From Prevotella falsenii DSM 22864 = JCM 15124 (GTDB lineage: Bacteria > Bacteroidota > Bacteroidia > Bacteroidales > Bacteroidaceae), in assembly GCF_000613945.1 (NCBI RefSeq), contig NZ_BAJY01000002.1, positions 1-64,000 on the forward strand: a DNA stretch of 64,000 bases, given 5' to 3'. Made by a program: the position numbers and the translations under genes. Below, piece after piece: positions 17,775 to 25,783 of this stretch. The notes under the pieces were generated by a model. It did not search any database, was not told where the DNA came from, and saw only the letters and a program-made list of their open reading frames with translations. Numbering within the stretch: the first letter of the stretch is position 1; each line of letters opens with the position of its first letter.

Positions 17775-19496
17775 TTATCCTTTATTTTGTGTTTTAGCCC
17801 ATGCGTCTTTCAGGCCTACTGTCTTGTTGAAAACAAGTTTTTCGGCTGTAGAATCGGGGTCGAGCATAAAGTAACCCGTGCGCTGGAACTGCAAGTAATC
17901 GCCCGGTTTCTTTTCCAAAAGATATTTTTCAACGTAGCAATTGTTGTACACCTTCAAGCTGTCGGGGTTCAGAAGCTCTCTGAAATCGCGCTCGTCGGCA
18001 GATGGATTTTCTACGTTGAAGAGTCTGTCGTATTCACGAACTTCCGCCTTCAGGCAATGTTCTGCGCTCACCCAGTGCAGTGTTCCCTTCACTTTACGGT
18101 TGGCTCCTTCCATTCCGCTCTTACTTGTTGGGTCGTATTCCGCTTGAATTTCCACAATGTTTCCTTGCCCGTCTTTGGTACAGCCTGTACATTTAACGAT
18201 GTATGCACTCTTCAAACGCACTTCTTTACCCGGTGTCATACGGAAGAATTTCTTAGGTGCGTCTTCCATAAAGTCGGCACGTTCTATCCATAAATTCTTA
18301 GAGAAGGTAATCGTGTGTGCGCCTTCTGCCTCGTTTTCGGGATTGTTTATGCTTTCCATTTCCTCGGTCTGACCTTCCGGATAGTTGGTTATCACCAGCT
18401 TCACAGGGTCGAGCACTGCACTTACACGTGTTGCTTTCTTGTTCAAATCGTTGCGTACGGCAGCTTCGAGCAATGCCATGTCGTTCAGTGCATCGAACTT
18501 TGTATAACCGATAGAGTCGATGAAAGCACGGATAGATTCAGGAGAATAGCCGCGACGACGCATTCCGCAGAGGGTAGGCATGCGAGGGTCGTCCCAGCCA
18601 CTTACAAGTTTTTCGTCTACAAGTGTGTGCAATTTTCTCTTCGACATCACGGTGTAGGTCAGGTTCAGACGGTTAAACTCAATCTGTCGTGGGCGGTTGT
18701 CGTTCAGCACATCAGCCGTATTGTCCGACTCTTTCAGGAAGTCGATGAGCTTATCGTAGAGCGGACGGTGGGGCACAAACTCCAATGTGCAGATGGAATG
18801 TGTTACTCCTTCAAAGTAGTCGCTTTGTCCGTGTGCAAAGTCGTACATCGGATAGCAGTTCCACTTTGTGCCTGTGCGATGGTGTGGCGTATGTATAATA
18901 CGGTATATGATGGGGTCGCGGAAGTGCATGTTGGGGTTTGCCATATCCAATTTCGCACGCAGCACCATGCTACCTTCGGCAACTTCGGGTGTATTCATCT
19001 TCTCGAAGAGAGCAAGGCTTTCCTCTATGGGTCGGTCTCTGTATGGCGACGGCGTGCCGGGCTCGGTTGGTGTACCTTTCTGAGCTGCTATTTGCTCAGA
19101 GCTTTGCTCATCAACGTATGCCAGTCCTTTCTTGATGAGCCATACCGCAAAGTCCCAAAGCTTTTCAAAATAGTCGCTTGCGTAGTATATGTTTCCCCAC
19201 TTGAAGCCAAGCCAGCTAATATCGTGGAGAATGTTTTCTACATATTCGTTGTTTTCTTTCGATGGGTTTGTATCGTCGAAGCGCAGGTTGCAAATGCCGT
19301 TATACTTTTCTGCTACACCAAAATCCATGCAAATAGCCTTTGCATGCCCTATATGCAAGTAGCCGTTAGGCTCCGGCGGGAAGCGGGTTTGTATGCGTCC
19401 TCCGTTCTTTCCTTCGGCAATATCTTCTTCTACCAATTGTTCTACAAAGCTCAAACTACGTTTTTCTTCGTTCGTGTTACTTTCTATTGTATTCAT
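17775..19496 (-). CDS. glnS: Glutaminyl-tRNA synthetase
   Basis: This class I synthetase charges tRNA-Gln. The 573-residue product has the HIGH motif in PPEPNGYLHIGHAK, the FDDTNPSKE block characteristic of GlnRS rather than GluRS, and the KMSKS-type motif VMSKRKL. The anticodon-binding C-terminal domain is complete. It is the first gene of the minus-strand run with the TPR and sigma genes. Confidence 0.96.
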   Translation of the reverse strand: MNTIESNTNEEKRSLSFVEQLVEEDIAEGKNGGRIQTRFPPEPNGYLHIGHAKAICMDFGVAEKYNGICNLRFDDTNPSKENNEYVENILHDISWLGFKWGNIYYASDYFEKLWDFAVWLIKKGLAYVDEQSSEQIAAQKGTPTEPGTPSPYRDRPIEESLALFEKMNTPEVAEGSMVLRAKLDMANPNMHFRDPIIYRIIHTPHHRTGTKWNCYPMYDFAHGQSDYFEGVTHSICTLEFVPHRPLYDKLIDFLKESDNTADVLNDNRPRQIEFNRLNLTYTVMSKRKLHTLVDEKLVSGWDDPRMPTLCGMRRRGYSPESIRAFIDSIGYTKFDALNDMALLEAAVRNDLNKKATRVSAVLDPVKLVITNYPEGQTEEMESINNPENEAEGAHTITFSKNLWIERADFMEDAPKKFFRMTPGKEVRLKSAYIVKCTGCTKDGQGNIVEIQAEYDPTSKSGMEGANRKVKGTLHWVSAEHCLKAEVREYDRLFNVENPSADERDFRELLNPDSLKVYNNCYVEKYLLEKKPGDYLQFQRTGYFMLDPDSTAEKLVFNKTVGLKDAWAKTQNKG

Positions 19497-19516
19497 AATC
19501 TATAATATTTCTTTTG

Positions 19517-19524
19517 CAAAGATA
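19517..19524 (-). promoter_or_regulatory. Probable -7 box of glnS
   Basis: On the minus strand TATCTTTG lies about 20 bases before the glnS start. No clear -33 box is seen. Confidence 0.45.
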
Positions 19525-19671
19525 GCTATTTTTTTCTTCTTATATATACATTTTCATTATTAATAATGTAATTCGATAGCCATAAAGCGTTGCATAATGC
19601 TTCTTTTGACGTAAATCTTAAAGCACTTTTATACTTACATTGAATATTTTTGAAAAATAATAATAAAAAAA

Positions 19672-19703
19672 TTTGGTAGGTATTAGAAATTAAACTATCT
19701 TTG
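19672..19703 (+). promoter_or_regulatory. Promoter of a small transcript
   Basis: TTTG (19672-19675), a 20-bp spacer and TATCTTTG (19696-19703) match the Bacteroidetes consensus very well. Confidence 0.75.
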
Positions 19704-19710
19704 CACTCGT

Positions 19711-19796
19711 TATCCTGAATACAATCTTTTTACCTTAAATGACTAATACCTATTGAGGTTGAGTGCCCGTCGCTGCGAAGCGTTGGGCATTTTTAT
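19711..19796 (+). ncRNA. Candidate small RNA, about 85 nt
   Basis: The unit runs from a strong promoter to a terminator within about 90 bases. The terminator stem pairs TGCCCGTCGCT (19764-19774) with AGCGTTGGGCA (19779-19789) around a GCGA loop, with one mismatch, followed by TTTTTATTTT. A five-codon ORF (MTNTY, from 19739) ends before the stem, so a leader-peptide arrangement is possible. No gene lies close downstream; the next starts at 20305, beyond a repeat element. The RNA family is not recognised. Confidence 0.55.
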
Positions 19797-19891
19797 TTTC
19801 TTATCGAACCGTTCTGTTCACACGCCGGAAATGTAACGAAAATACGATAGAAGCCGAAATCCGGTGGAGAAAACAGACTGAAAAGCGGCAA

Positions 19892-20092
19892 TAATTTTGT
19901 AAATATTTCTCCAAGCTTTAGCTCTTGCCTAACTTTCTCGTTACCAGCGTTTTACAAAACCTATTGTTTTGCATTCTAAAAGCGGCTGTTTTGCACGGTA
20001 AAACCGTAGGTTTTACATCGCAAAACCTACGGTTTCGCAACGTCAAATCGCAATTATCACTTTTTAAGAGAATTATTTTTACAAAATCAAAG
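19892..20092 (-). repeat. Brick-array element, copy C
   Basis: This is a full copy in reverse orientation. Its ends are ATTTTGTAAATATTT on the left and TTATTTTTACAAAATC on the right, which are inverted relative to each other. Between them lie four 22-bp bricks with the same order as copy A, including the facing pair that can form a stem. It lies about 210 bases before the gene at 20305; the rest of that gap (20093-20304) shows no clear promoter. Confidence 0.85.
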
Positions 20093-20304
20093 AGTTTTCG
20101 GGGCATTTTCATCAAGCAACGGAAAGAATGTTTTACAAAAAGAAAGAATCAATTTAACATTTGTTGTTGATAAATTTTCCTATAAAAATACGAACTTATT
20201 TAAAAAGATGTGAATAAATTTTGAATTATGGATTTTAATGCCTAAATTCGACACAAATACTAACATTGTTGTAGTTACTAACCATTTAAAGAAAGGAGTT
20301 TAAC

Positions 20305-21585
20305 ATGAAAAATTATTTACTCATCAGTATTATCGGACTATGTATGCTCTCAATACCTGCCTATGCCGACGGCGATGAAACCTTAACGCCGACGAAGTGC
20401 AGTATTGAGAACAAACTCGTATATGAGCCTATAAACGAGGCTCACATCACGTTTGCGAGCCATATCGGCATAGCCCAAGGTGCGAAAGCAACGATAACGT
20501 GCAACGGTAATACAATGGCAACCGGCGCAATCAGCTCTTATACTTATAAGGAAGAGGGCATTGCAACCGTCGCTTTCGACAATATTGTTCTTCCCAAAGG
20601 CAATTCATATAAGTTGGAAATACCGGCGGGAGCTATCTATTTGGAAGCTGCGCCCACTGTGAAAATAGGAAATCTGAAGTTCGACTTTACTGTTCCCGAG
20701 AAGATTACAGATGCTGAATGTACGGTGGAGAACGGTTCTGTGGTTGTAACGGAACGGTCTATATGGTTCTATTATAAAACAGAAACAGAGCCAATCGGCA
20801 ATCCAACCATGACGTTGTATCGTGAAGGCGTTCCCGTAAGGACGCTTAAGGCGCACGTAGGCTGGGATTGGGATTTAGGACAGGTATATGCTGACTTTGG
20901 AAAAGGAATGAACTTCGAGAAAGGTGTGCACTTTTCGCTTGTGTTACCCGAAGGTAGTCTGAGTCCGAGGTTCCGCACAGACATCACCAACGAGGAGGCA
21001 AGGGTAGACTTCATCGGAGGATATACGAAGCCACTGGAGTCGATAAGCTATGTATGGTGCAGTCTTTTTAACAACCATAATATCGACGTGATTGACGAAG
21101 TTCGCTTCTTCTACAACCAAGCCGTCGTGCTTTCGCCCAATCCGAAGATACAATTGCTGAACATAGACCAAACACTTATTAAGGAGGTAACGCCGGTATT
21201 GACCGAAGAAAACGGGCAATGGGTGGTATCTTGCAACTTCGGAGGCGTGAAGGTTCCGGAGAAAGGCTGTTGCATAACCATTCCTGAAGGAACTGTCATC
21301 TCGGCTAATGGTGATGTGGTAGTTAATGCCAAGAACACTTTTGACGTGAACGTAGCCACCAAGATAGGTAATGTATCGAACCGAAACATTGAGGTCAAGG
21401 CGTCTGACGGAAGAGTTGTCATCGATAACGCACCTATAGGAGAAACACTGTATGTATATTCTGCAGAAGGAAAGAAAGTTGCCGAGCGACTTGTTTCTTC
21501 GCCACGCACCGCTTTGGATTTGCCGTCGAAAGGCATCTATATTGTTGCCATTAATGGCAAGGCATACAAAGTCAATATACGATAA
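20305..21585 (+). CDS. Secreted protein with T9SS-type C-terminal domain
   Basis: The 426-residue product begins with a signal peptide (about 1-21, ending AYA). Three similar beta-rich segments follow, at about residues 25-130, 135-240 and 245-345, each built around patterns like KLEIPAGAIYLE and SLVLPEGSL, reminiscent of bacterial Ig-like domains. The last 70 residues (IEVKASDGRVVI to the end, with GIYIVAINGKAYKVNIR) look like a Por-type sorting domain. That would direct export through the T9SS and anchoring at the cell surface. The ligand is unknown. A hairpin (21675-21709) lies downstream without a T-run. Confidence 0.7.
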   Translation: MKNYLLISIIGLCMLSIPAYADGDETLTPTKCSIENKLVYEPINEAHITFASHIGIAQGAKATITCNGNTMATGAISSYTYKEEGIATVAFDNIVLPKGNSYKLEIPAGAIYLEAAPTVKIGNLKFDFTVPEKITDAECTVENGSVVVTERSIWFYYKTETEPIGNPTMTLYREGVPVRTLKAHVGWDWDLGQVYADFGKGMNFEKGVHFSLVLPEGSLSPRFRTDITNEEARVDFIGGYTKPLESISYVWCSLFNNHNIDVIDEVRFFYNQAVVLSPNPKIQLLNIDQTLIKEVTPVLTEENGQWVVSCNFGGVKVPEKGCCITIPEGTVISANGDVVVNAKNTFDVNVATKIGNVSNRNIEVKASDGRVVIDNAPIGETLYVYSAEGKKVAERLVSSPRTALDLPSKGIYIVAINGKAYKVNIR

Positions 21586-21717
21586 ATGCTTTGTCTGAAA
21601 CTGTCAGCGCACAATTGCGATGCCGACAGTATGGCAGAAAGAACTTAAAATCGTCGTAATTGACAGAAAACAAATAGCGTAAAGTATTGTTTGTAAATGC
21701 TTTACGCTATACCAATA

Positions 21718-21824
21718 AACTTCACTTCTTCTTCATTATAAGCATATTAAATCATAAAAAACTCTTTCTTTAAGCGTCTTAATAAGTAATATACCGGCAT
21801 AATTTTTATATCGAACTCACGTTA
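21718..21824 (+). mobile_element. Partial MITE-like element (right part)
   Basis: The stretch from CTTCACTTCTTC through ATTATAAGCATATTAAATCAT to TATATCGAACTCACGTTA matches the right part of the elements at 46388-46531 and 56104-56245. The left terminal repeat is missing. Confidence 0.65.
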
Positions 21825-21878
21825 GAGTATCAGATGTGGAAGCATAATGAATAACAATGAATAGCGAAAAATAGAAAT

Positions 21879-22037
21879 ATGGAACAGGTTAAGCGTCTTC
21901 GCCCGGTGTGCGAACATAATGCAGGCATACTGTGTCCTTGCCCGAAAGAATGTCCGCGTCATGGCAAATGTTGTGCCTGCGTGGCACATCATCGTCAGCA
22001 AGGAGTATTACCTTTATGTTTAAAAGGTTTGGCATAA
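21879..22037 (+). CDS. Small cysteine-rich protein (DUF6485-like)
   Basis: This 52-residue ORF has seven cysteines and several His, with the spacing C-P-C-P-K-E-C, then HGKCCACVAHH and a final LPLC. The pattern CxCxxxC...GxCCxC..HH...G.LP.C agrees with my memory of the DUF6485 family, presumed metal-binding. The start follows an AT-rich leader, and the stop at 22035-22037 lies 93 bases before a flavin reductase. Its role may be redox-related given that neighbour, which is inference. Confidence 0.75.
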   Translation: MEQVKRLRPVCEHNAGILCPCPKECPRHGKCCACVAHHRQQGVLPLCLKGLA

Positions 22038-22130
22038 TAATTGCTCACCTTATTATAAAGGAACAACATCGATGGCGAAACAATATAGCGACACAGAATA
22101 AGATTGAAATAAGAACAAAAGAAACAGAAT

Positions 22131-22694
22131 ATGAAAAGCTTTGGTAAGAAAGCGTGGATACTTCCACAGCCCGTGCTGATAATCGGCACATACGACGAAA
22201 ACGGTAAGCCTAACGCTATGAATGCAGCGTGGGCAGGTCAATGGGACAACCATGAAATTATGATTTCGATGGGAAAGCATCAGACAACCGAGAATTTAAA
22301 ACTTAAAGGAGAGTTCACGGTGGCTTTCGCAACGGCAGAAACGATGGTCGCTGCCGACTTTGTCGGCATTGTAAGTCAGAAGAACGACCCTGACAAGATG
22401 GCAAAATCGGGTTGGACTGTTGTGGCTTCTGAAAATGTAAATGCCCCTGTATTCACCGATTTTCCAATGACAATGGAGTGTCGCATCAAAGAAAAGCAGA
22501 AAGAATCAGCGTCAGGTTGCTACATCATTGCAGAGATTGTGAATATCCTTTGCGACGAGAACTATCTTGCAGAAGACGGCAAACCCGATGTCGAAAAGAT
22601 GAACCTCATCACCTTCGACCCTATCCACATGGGATATATTCAGTTGGGTAAGCATGCAGGCAATGCGTTCTCAGACGGTAAAGCCCTGAAGTAA
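22131..22694 (+). CDS. Flavin reductase family protein
   Basis: The 187-residue protein has the FMN-binding split-barrel fold of flavin reductases: LPQPVLIIGTYDENGKPNAM at the N-terminus, AAWAGQWDNHEIMISMG and GEFTVAFATAETMVAADFVG. Such proteins reduce or bind FMN, but physiological substrates are often unknown. It is a complete single domain with no signal peptide. It follows a Cys-rich small protein and precedes an exported nitroreductase, suggesting a flavin or redox cluster. Confidence 0.88.
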   Translation: MKSFGKKAWILPQPVLIIGTYDENGKPNAMNAAWAGQWDNHEIMISMGKHQTTENLKLKGEFTVAFATAETMVAADFVGIVSQKNDPDKMAKSGWTVVASENVNAPVFTDFPMTMECRIKEKQKESASGCYIIAEIVNILCDENYLAEDGKPDVEKMNLITFDPIHMGYIQLGKHAGNAFSDGKALK

Positions 22695-22869
22695 ACAGCG
22701 TGGGTATGGCAATATAGTCTACCCGCAGCAGTTGGTGAAGGCGAACATCGCTCCCGATGTGCAGGAATACAACGTATCTATGCCAAAGGCTTTTCCTGTT
22801 GATGAGAACGGCGAAGGGTCGCCCCATAGGCTTTTCATGGGCGAAATCGTTGAGGAAAAAACGAAGTAG
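22695..22869 (+). pseudogene. Gene fragment between flavin reductase and nitroreductase
   Basis: One frame is open directly after the flavin reductase and reads as a plausible protein tail, YPQQLVKANIAPDVQEYNVS followed by MPKAFPVDENGEGSPHRLF, ending at a TAG (22867-22869). It has no good start until an internal ATG near 22779. I do not recognise the parent family. It may be the C-terminus of a lost gene, or a short real gene starting at MPKAFP (about 30 residues). Confidence 0.4.
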
Positions 22870-22894
22870 TATATTTTATCAGACAAACAACAAC

Positions 22895-23458
22895 ATGAGA
22901 AGACTATTTTTAGGCTTAATGGTTATGATGGCAATAAACTCGTCTGATGCGCAGACAATAAACAGCGCAATGGAGCAAAACCCGGTGTTGAAGACTATTA
23001 TGGAACGCCGTTCCATTCGTAAATACATGGATAAACCTGTGGAACACGAGAAGCTGGAAATACTTGCTATGGCGGGAATCAACGCTCCAAGCTCGCACAA
23101 TGGACAGCAATGGCAGGTGCGCGTGATAGAAGACAAGAAGCTAATGGCAGAGTATAAGAGTATGTTTTACGATGCTCCGAACGTTATTTGCATCTGCACA
23201 CCAAAAGAAAACAGCGAGTACAACGCCGGTCTGCTGAGCGAAAACATCATGATAGCAGCCCAATCAATGGGCTTGGGTACCGTTTGCCTTGCTGCTTCGG
23301 TAAGGTTAATCAATTCAGATGCGCAGTACAAGTCGTTCCTCGACCGTCTGGAAATTTCGGAAGACTATAAGTTAAGCTACGTTATTGCCGTGGGTTATCC
23401 TGCCGAACAGCCACAGGCAAAGCCACGCGATGTATCGAAAGTGAAGTTTATTAAATAA
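22895..23458 (+). CDS. Exported nitroreductase family protein
   Basis: These FMN-dependent oxidoreductases reduce nitro compounds or related substrates. The start at 22895 gives a signal-peptide-like N-terminus (MRRLFLGLMVMMAINSSDAQ), so the 187-residue protein may act outside the cytoplasm, unusual for the family. Family motifs are MERRSIRKYMDKPVE, GINAPSSHNGQQWQVRVI and AAQSMGLGTVCLA. An in-frame extension up to 22757 overlaps the fragment above and is rejected as the start. An MBL-fold gene follows immediately. Confidence 0.85.
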   Translation: MRRLFLGLMVMMAINSSDAQTINSAMEQNPVLKTIMERRSIRKYMDKPVEHEKLEILAMAGINAPSSHNGQQWQVRVIEDKKLMAEYKSMFYDAPNVICICTPKENSEYNAGLLSENIMIAAQSMGLGTVCLAASVRLINSDAQYKSFLDRLEISEDYKLSYVIAVGYPAEQPQAKPRDVSKVKFIK

Positions 23459-23463
23459 ACTTG

Positions 23464-24270
23464 ATGGTTATGAAGAAGATATTTGCATTCGCCCTGATAG
23501 CGAGTTTGCTGACAATACCGGCGTTTGCACACAAGAAAACAGCCAAGGTAGCAAAGAAAGAACGCACCGCCATTACGTGGATAGAGGATAAACCGGGTCC
23601 TACTTTTCAGGCAAGGAAGATATTCTCAACGGTGCCTGACTCGCTTTGGGCATCGCTTGGACTGGGCGACGGTGTACCTTCGAGCGTGAGTTGCTTCCTT
23701 TTGCAGACGGAAGGAAAAACCATCTTGCTCGATACCGGCTATGGTGCTCCATTCAGTCAGTTGCAGAAAAAGCTGTCGGAAAAGGGGCTGAAGTCTCGCG
23801 ACATCAGGCTTATCTATCTTACGCACATGCACCGAGACCACATCGGAGGACTGCTGAAAGACGACAAGGCTGCATTCCCGAATGCAGATATATATATCAA
23901 CCGCATTGAAGTTGAGGCATGGAAGAACATGCCCGACACGGAAAATGTCCTGCAAAGAAAGGTTTTGGCAGCCTACAAGAACCATCTGCACCTCTTTGAA
24001 GCGGGCGAAACGCTTGCCGGCGGTGTGAAGACGATAGATGCCTACGGACATACTCCGGGGCATACGGTATTTCAAAAAGGCACCATACTTGTGATAGGCG
24101 ACCTTATCCACGGTGCTGCCATTCAGCTGGAACACCCCGAATACTGCCCATCTTACGATATGGACCCTGCCACTGCCACTGCTTCGCGTATCCGTATTAT
24201 GGAGTATGCACGCAAAAACCACCTCACCATGTATGGCATGCACCTGCCGGAACCCGGATATATTAAGTAG
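23464..24270 (+). CDS. Exported MBL-fold metallo-hydrolase
   Basis: The product (about 268 residues) has a signal peptide (KKIFAFALIASLLTIPAFAH) and the zinc-binding motif HMHRDH in LTHMHRDHIGG. Other ligand blocks are HTPGH near 200 and GDLIHG. This places it in the metallo-beta-lactamase superfamily, of the quorum-quenching or general hydrolase type rather than with certainty a drug-hydrolysing enzyme. ATG codons at 23464 and 23470 are both possible starts, and a TTG at 23461 is less likely. It ends an apparent operon with the nitroreductase and is followed by a terminator. Confidence 0.85.
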   Translation: MVMKKIFAFALIASLLTIPAFAHKKTAKVAKKERTAITWIEDKPGPTFQARKIFSTVPDSLWASLGLGDGVPSSVSCFLLQTEGKTILLDTGYGAPFSQLQKKLSEKGLKSRDIRLIYLTHMHRDHIGGLLKDDKAAFPNADIYINRIEVEAWKNMPDTENVLQRKVLAAYKNHLHLFEAGETLAGGVKTIDAYGHTPGHTVFQKGTILVIGDLIHGAAIQLEHPEYCPSYDMDPATATASRIRIMEYARKNHLTMYGMHLPEPGYIK

Positions 24271-24287
24271 TTTGCACGATAAAAAAC

Positions 24288-24325
24288 AAAGACCGAACTT
24301 CCGCAAATGGGAGTTCGGTCTTTTG
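24288..24325 (+). terminator. Terminator after the MBL-fold gene
   Basis: AAAGACCGAACT (24288-24299) pairs exactly with AGTTCGGTCTTT (24312-24323), followed by T-rich sequence. Confidence 0.85.
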
Positions 24326-24526
24326 TTTTGCCTTTGTTTTCGAGCGTGGGACAGCGTTGTGCTACAGCTATATAGACCTTTGTGCAGACCATTTCGGCTT
24401 GTAGCAGACGGCATTAAAGTCCATACAAATGTTAAATATCGCATCTGTTCCGTTGATTCTATTCCACAACCTATCATAAAATGAATATAAATGACTACTT
24501 TTGTGCTTGTAATAAAAGGTTGGGTT

Positions 24527-24847
24527 ATGGTTAAAACAACGATGGGAACAAAGCTTCCTCGCAAATTGGAACAGAAGATGCAGACTGTAGGCGAGCAGAT
24601 ACGGCTTGCCCGTCTGCGCCGTAATCTTAGCATAGCGCAGGTCGCTGAACGGGCAACTTGTTCTCCCGTAACCATCAATAGGGTGGAGAAGGGTGCTCCC
24701 ACGGTTGCCATCGGCATATACCTCCGTGTGCTTTATGCCTTGCAGTTGGACGACGACATCTTGCTTCTGGCACAGAAAGACGAGATGGGACGCACCTTGC
24801 AAGACCTTGCTCTCAAGCATCGTGAACGGGCATCTAAGAAGAAGTAG
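24527..24847 (+). CDS. XRE-family HTH regulator (HipB-like)
   Basis: This small DNA-binding protein has a Cro/C1-type HTH (VGEQIRLARLRRNLSIAQVA, ERATCSPVTINRVEKG). The start at 24527 gives 106 residues; an upstream extension to 24491 adds a non-conserved stretch. The gene directly downstream is the remnant of a hipA-like kinase, so this is probably the HipB-type antitoxin and repressor of a former toxin-antitoxin pair. It appears intact, leaving an orphan regulator. Confidence 0.82.
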   Translation: MVKTTMGTKLPRKLEQKMQTVGEQIRLARLRRNLSIAQVAERATCSPVTINRVEKGAPTVAIGIYLRVLYALQLDDDILLLAQKDEMGRTLQDLALKHRERASKKK

Positions 24848-24850
24848 CAG

Positions 24851-25211
24851 ATGAACAGATTATTTGTATATGGCGATTTCGATTGGCTGGAGCACCCACT
24901 CCTGATAGGTGAGCTTAGCTATGAGTCTCTTCGTGGTGCAGATTCCTATGCCTTCATGTTTGATAAGGACCGGTTTGCCAAGTATGGCTATATCTTCTTG
25001 AGTGCGATATTAACAACTATCCGGGTCAGCAGTACACGCAACCGGGAAGAGACATCTTTGGTTGTTTCAGCGATGCATTGCCCGAACCATCGTTAATGAG
25101 GTTGTGCAAGGCGTCAGCAAATGGAAGTCTCTCGCTGTAAGGTTGGGCATTAGCAATCGTGAAATCGACCTCTTTGCACATGTATATGGTAGGTCGGCGG
25201 ATAGCTTATAG
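24851..25211 (+). pseudogene. hipA-like toxin kinase remnant with internal deletion
   Basis: Three pieces lie in three frames. The first frame (from ATG 24851) encodes a HipA N-terminus, VYGDFDWLEHPLLIGELSYE. At about 25004-25006 a one-base loss shifts the frame, and NNYPGQQYTQPGRDIFGCFS followed by DALP is read in the next. From about 25080 a third frame encodes the C-terminus (RTIVNEVVQGVSKW, AVRLGISNREIDLF), ending at TAG 25209-25211. The central kinase core of some 250 residues, with its ATP-binding and catalytic residues, is gone. The product cannot be an active kinase. Confidence 0.8.
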
Positions 25212-25269
25212 GTCGGTATGGATTCTTCTCACATAGAAATAATTTCTTAAAAGTAAATAAAAAAAGATT

Positions 25270-25533
25270 ATGTTTGAACACATTGCAGACTTCACGGCAT
25301 GGCCAATACTGACAGGTTTCCTCATCGGCTATATTGCCAACCGCATTATGAGTGGCGAAGGAAAAGGGTGTTGTATGAATCTTATAGTAGGTATCATCGG
25401 TAGTTATGCCGGAACTTTCATCAGTCATCTGCTTGATATAAACTTGTTTGGTAAGGGTTATCTCACCAATTTCGTATTCTGCGTGCTTGGTGCAGTGTCG
25501 GTATTGTGGATTTGGAAGAAACTTTTCGATTAG
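25270..25533 (+). CDS. Small membrane protein of the GlsB/YeaQ/YmgE type
   Basis: The 87-residue protein has three hydrophobic segments (about 10-28, 38-58 and 65-82), with short loops such as MSGEGKGCCMN. Size, Gly-rich segments and the GxxGSYAGTF motif fit the transglycosylase-associated, stress-related family, whose function is not firmly known. It starts an apparent operon: the next ATG follows the stop by one base. Confidence 0.8.
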   Translation: MFEHIADFTAWPILTGFLIGYIANRIMSGEGKGCCMNLIVGIIGSYAGTFISHLLDINLFGKGYLTNFVFCVLGAVSVLWIWKKLFD

Positions 25534-25534
25534 T

Positions 25535-25783
25535 ATGATAACCATTGACACAGCCAATATGTGCTCGCATTTGCAGCAGAAACTGTTTGATGAACATGGT
25601 GTTTACCATCATATTTGGACAGCTATGCAAGGTGAGGACAACCTGACGGCAGTTGTTCGTTCTCGTCAATTGCACATCTACCGCAATGGAAAGAAAGTGC
25701 TGGTGCTGGCAGGAAAGGCAAAACCGAAGATTATAAGAGAAGACAAGCTGTGCGAAATGATTTCTAAGGATATGCCGAAATGA
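25535..25783 (+). CDS. Hypothetical protein, 82 residues
   Basis: I do not recognise this protein. It begins MITIDTANMCSHLQQKLFDE and contains a short beta-rich patch (VVRSRQLHIYRNGKKVLVLAG). It is tightly packed, starting one base after the GlsB-like stop, and its TGA overlaps the ATG of the next gene (ATGA, 25780-25783). That coupling supports it being real. Confidence 0.65.
   Translation: MITIDTANMCSHLQQKLFDEHGVYHHIWTAMQGEDNLTAVVRSRQLHIYRNGKKVLVLAGKAKPKIIREDKLCEMISKDMPK

Noticed and set aside
19925-20170. Repeated small ORFs across the brick elements (shared NLRFRN-type peptide in six copies)
   Set aside because: They are translations of the same repeat on one strand. The 22-bp unit is not a multiple of three, starts differ and brick number varies, so coding is unlikely.
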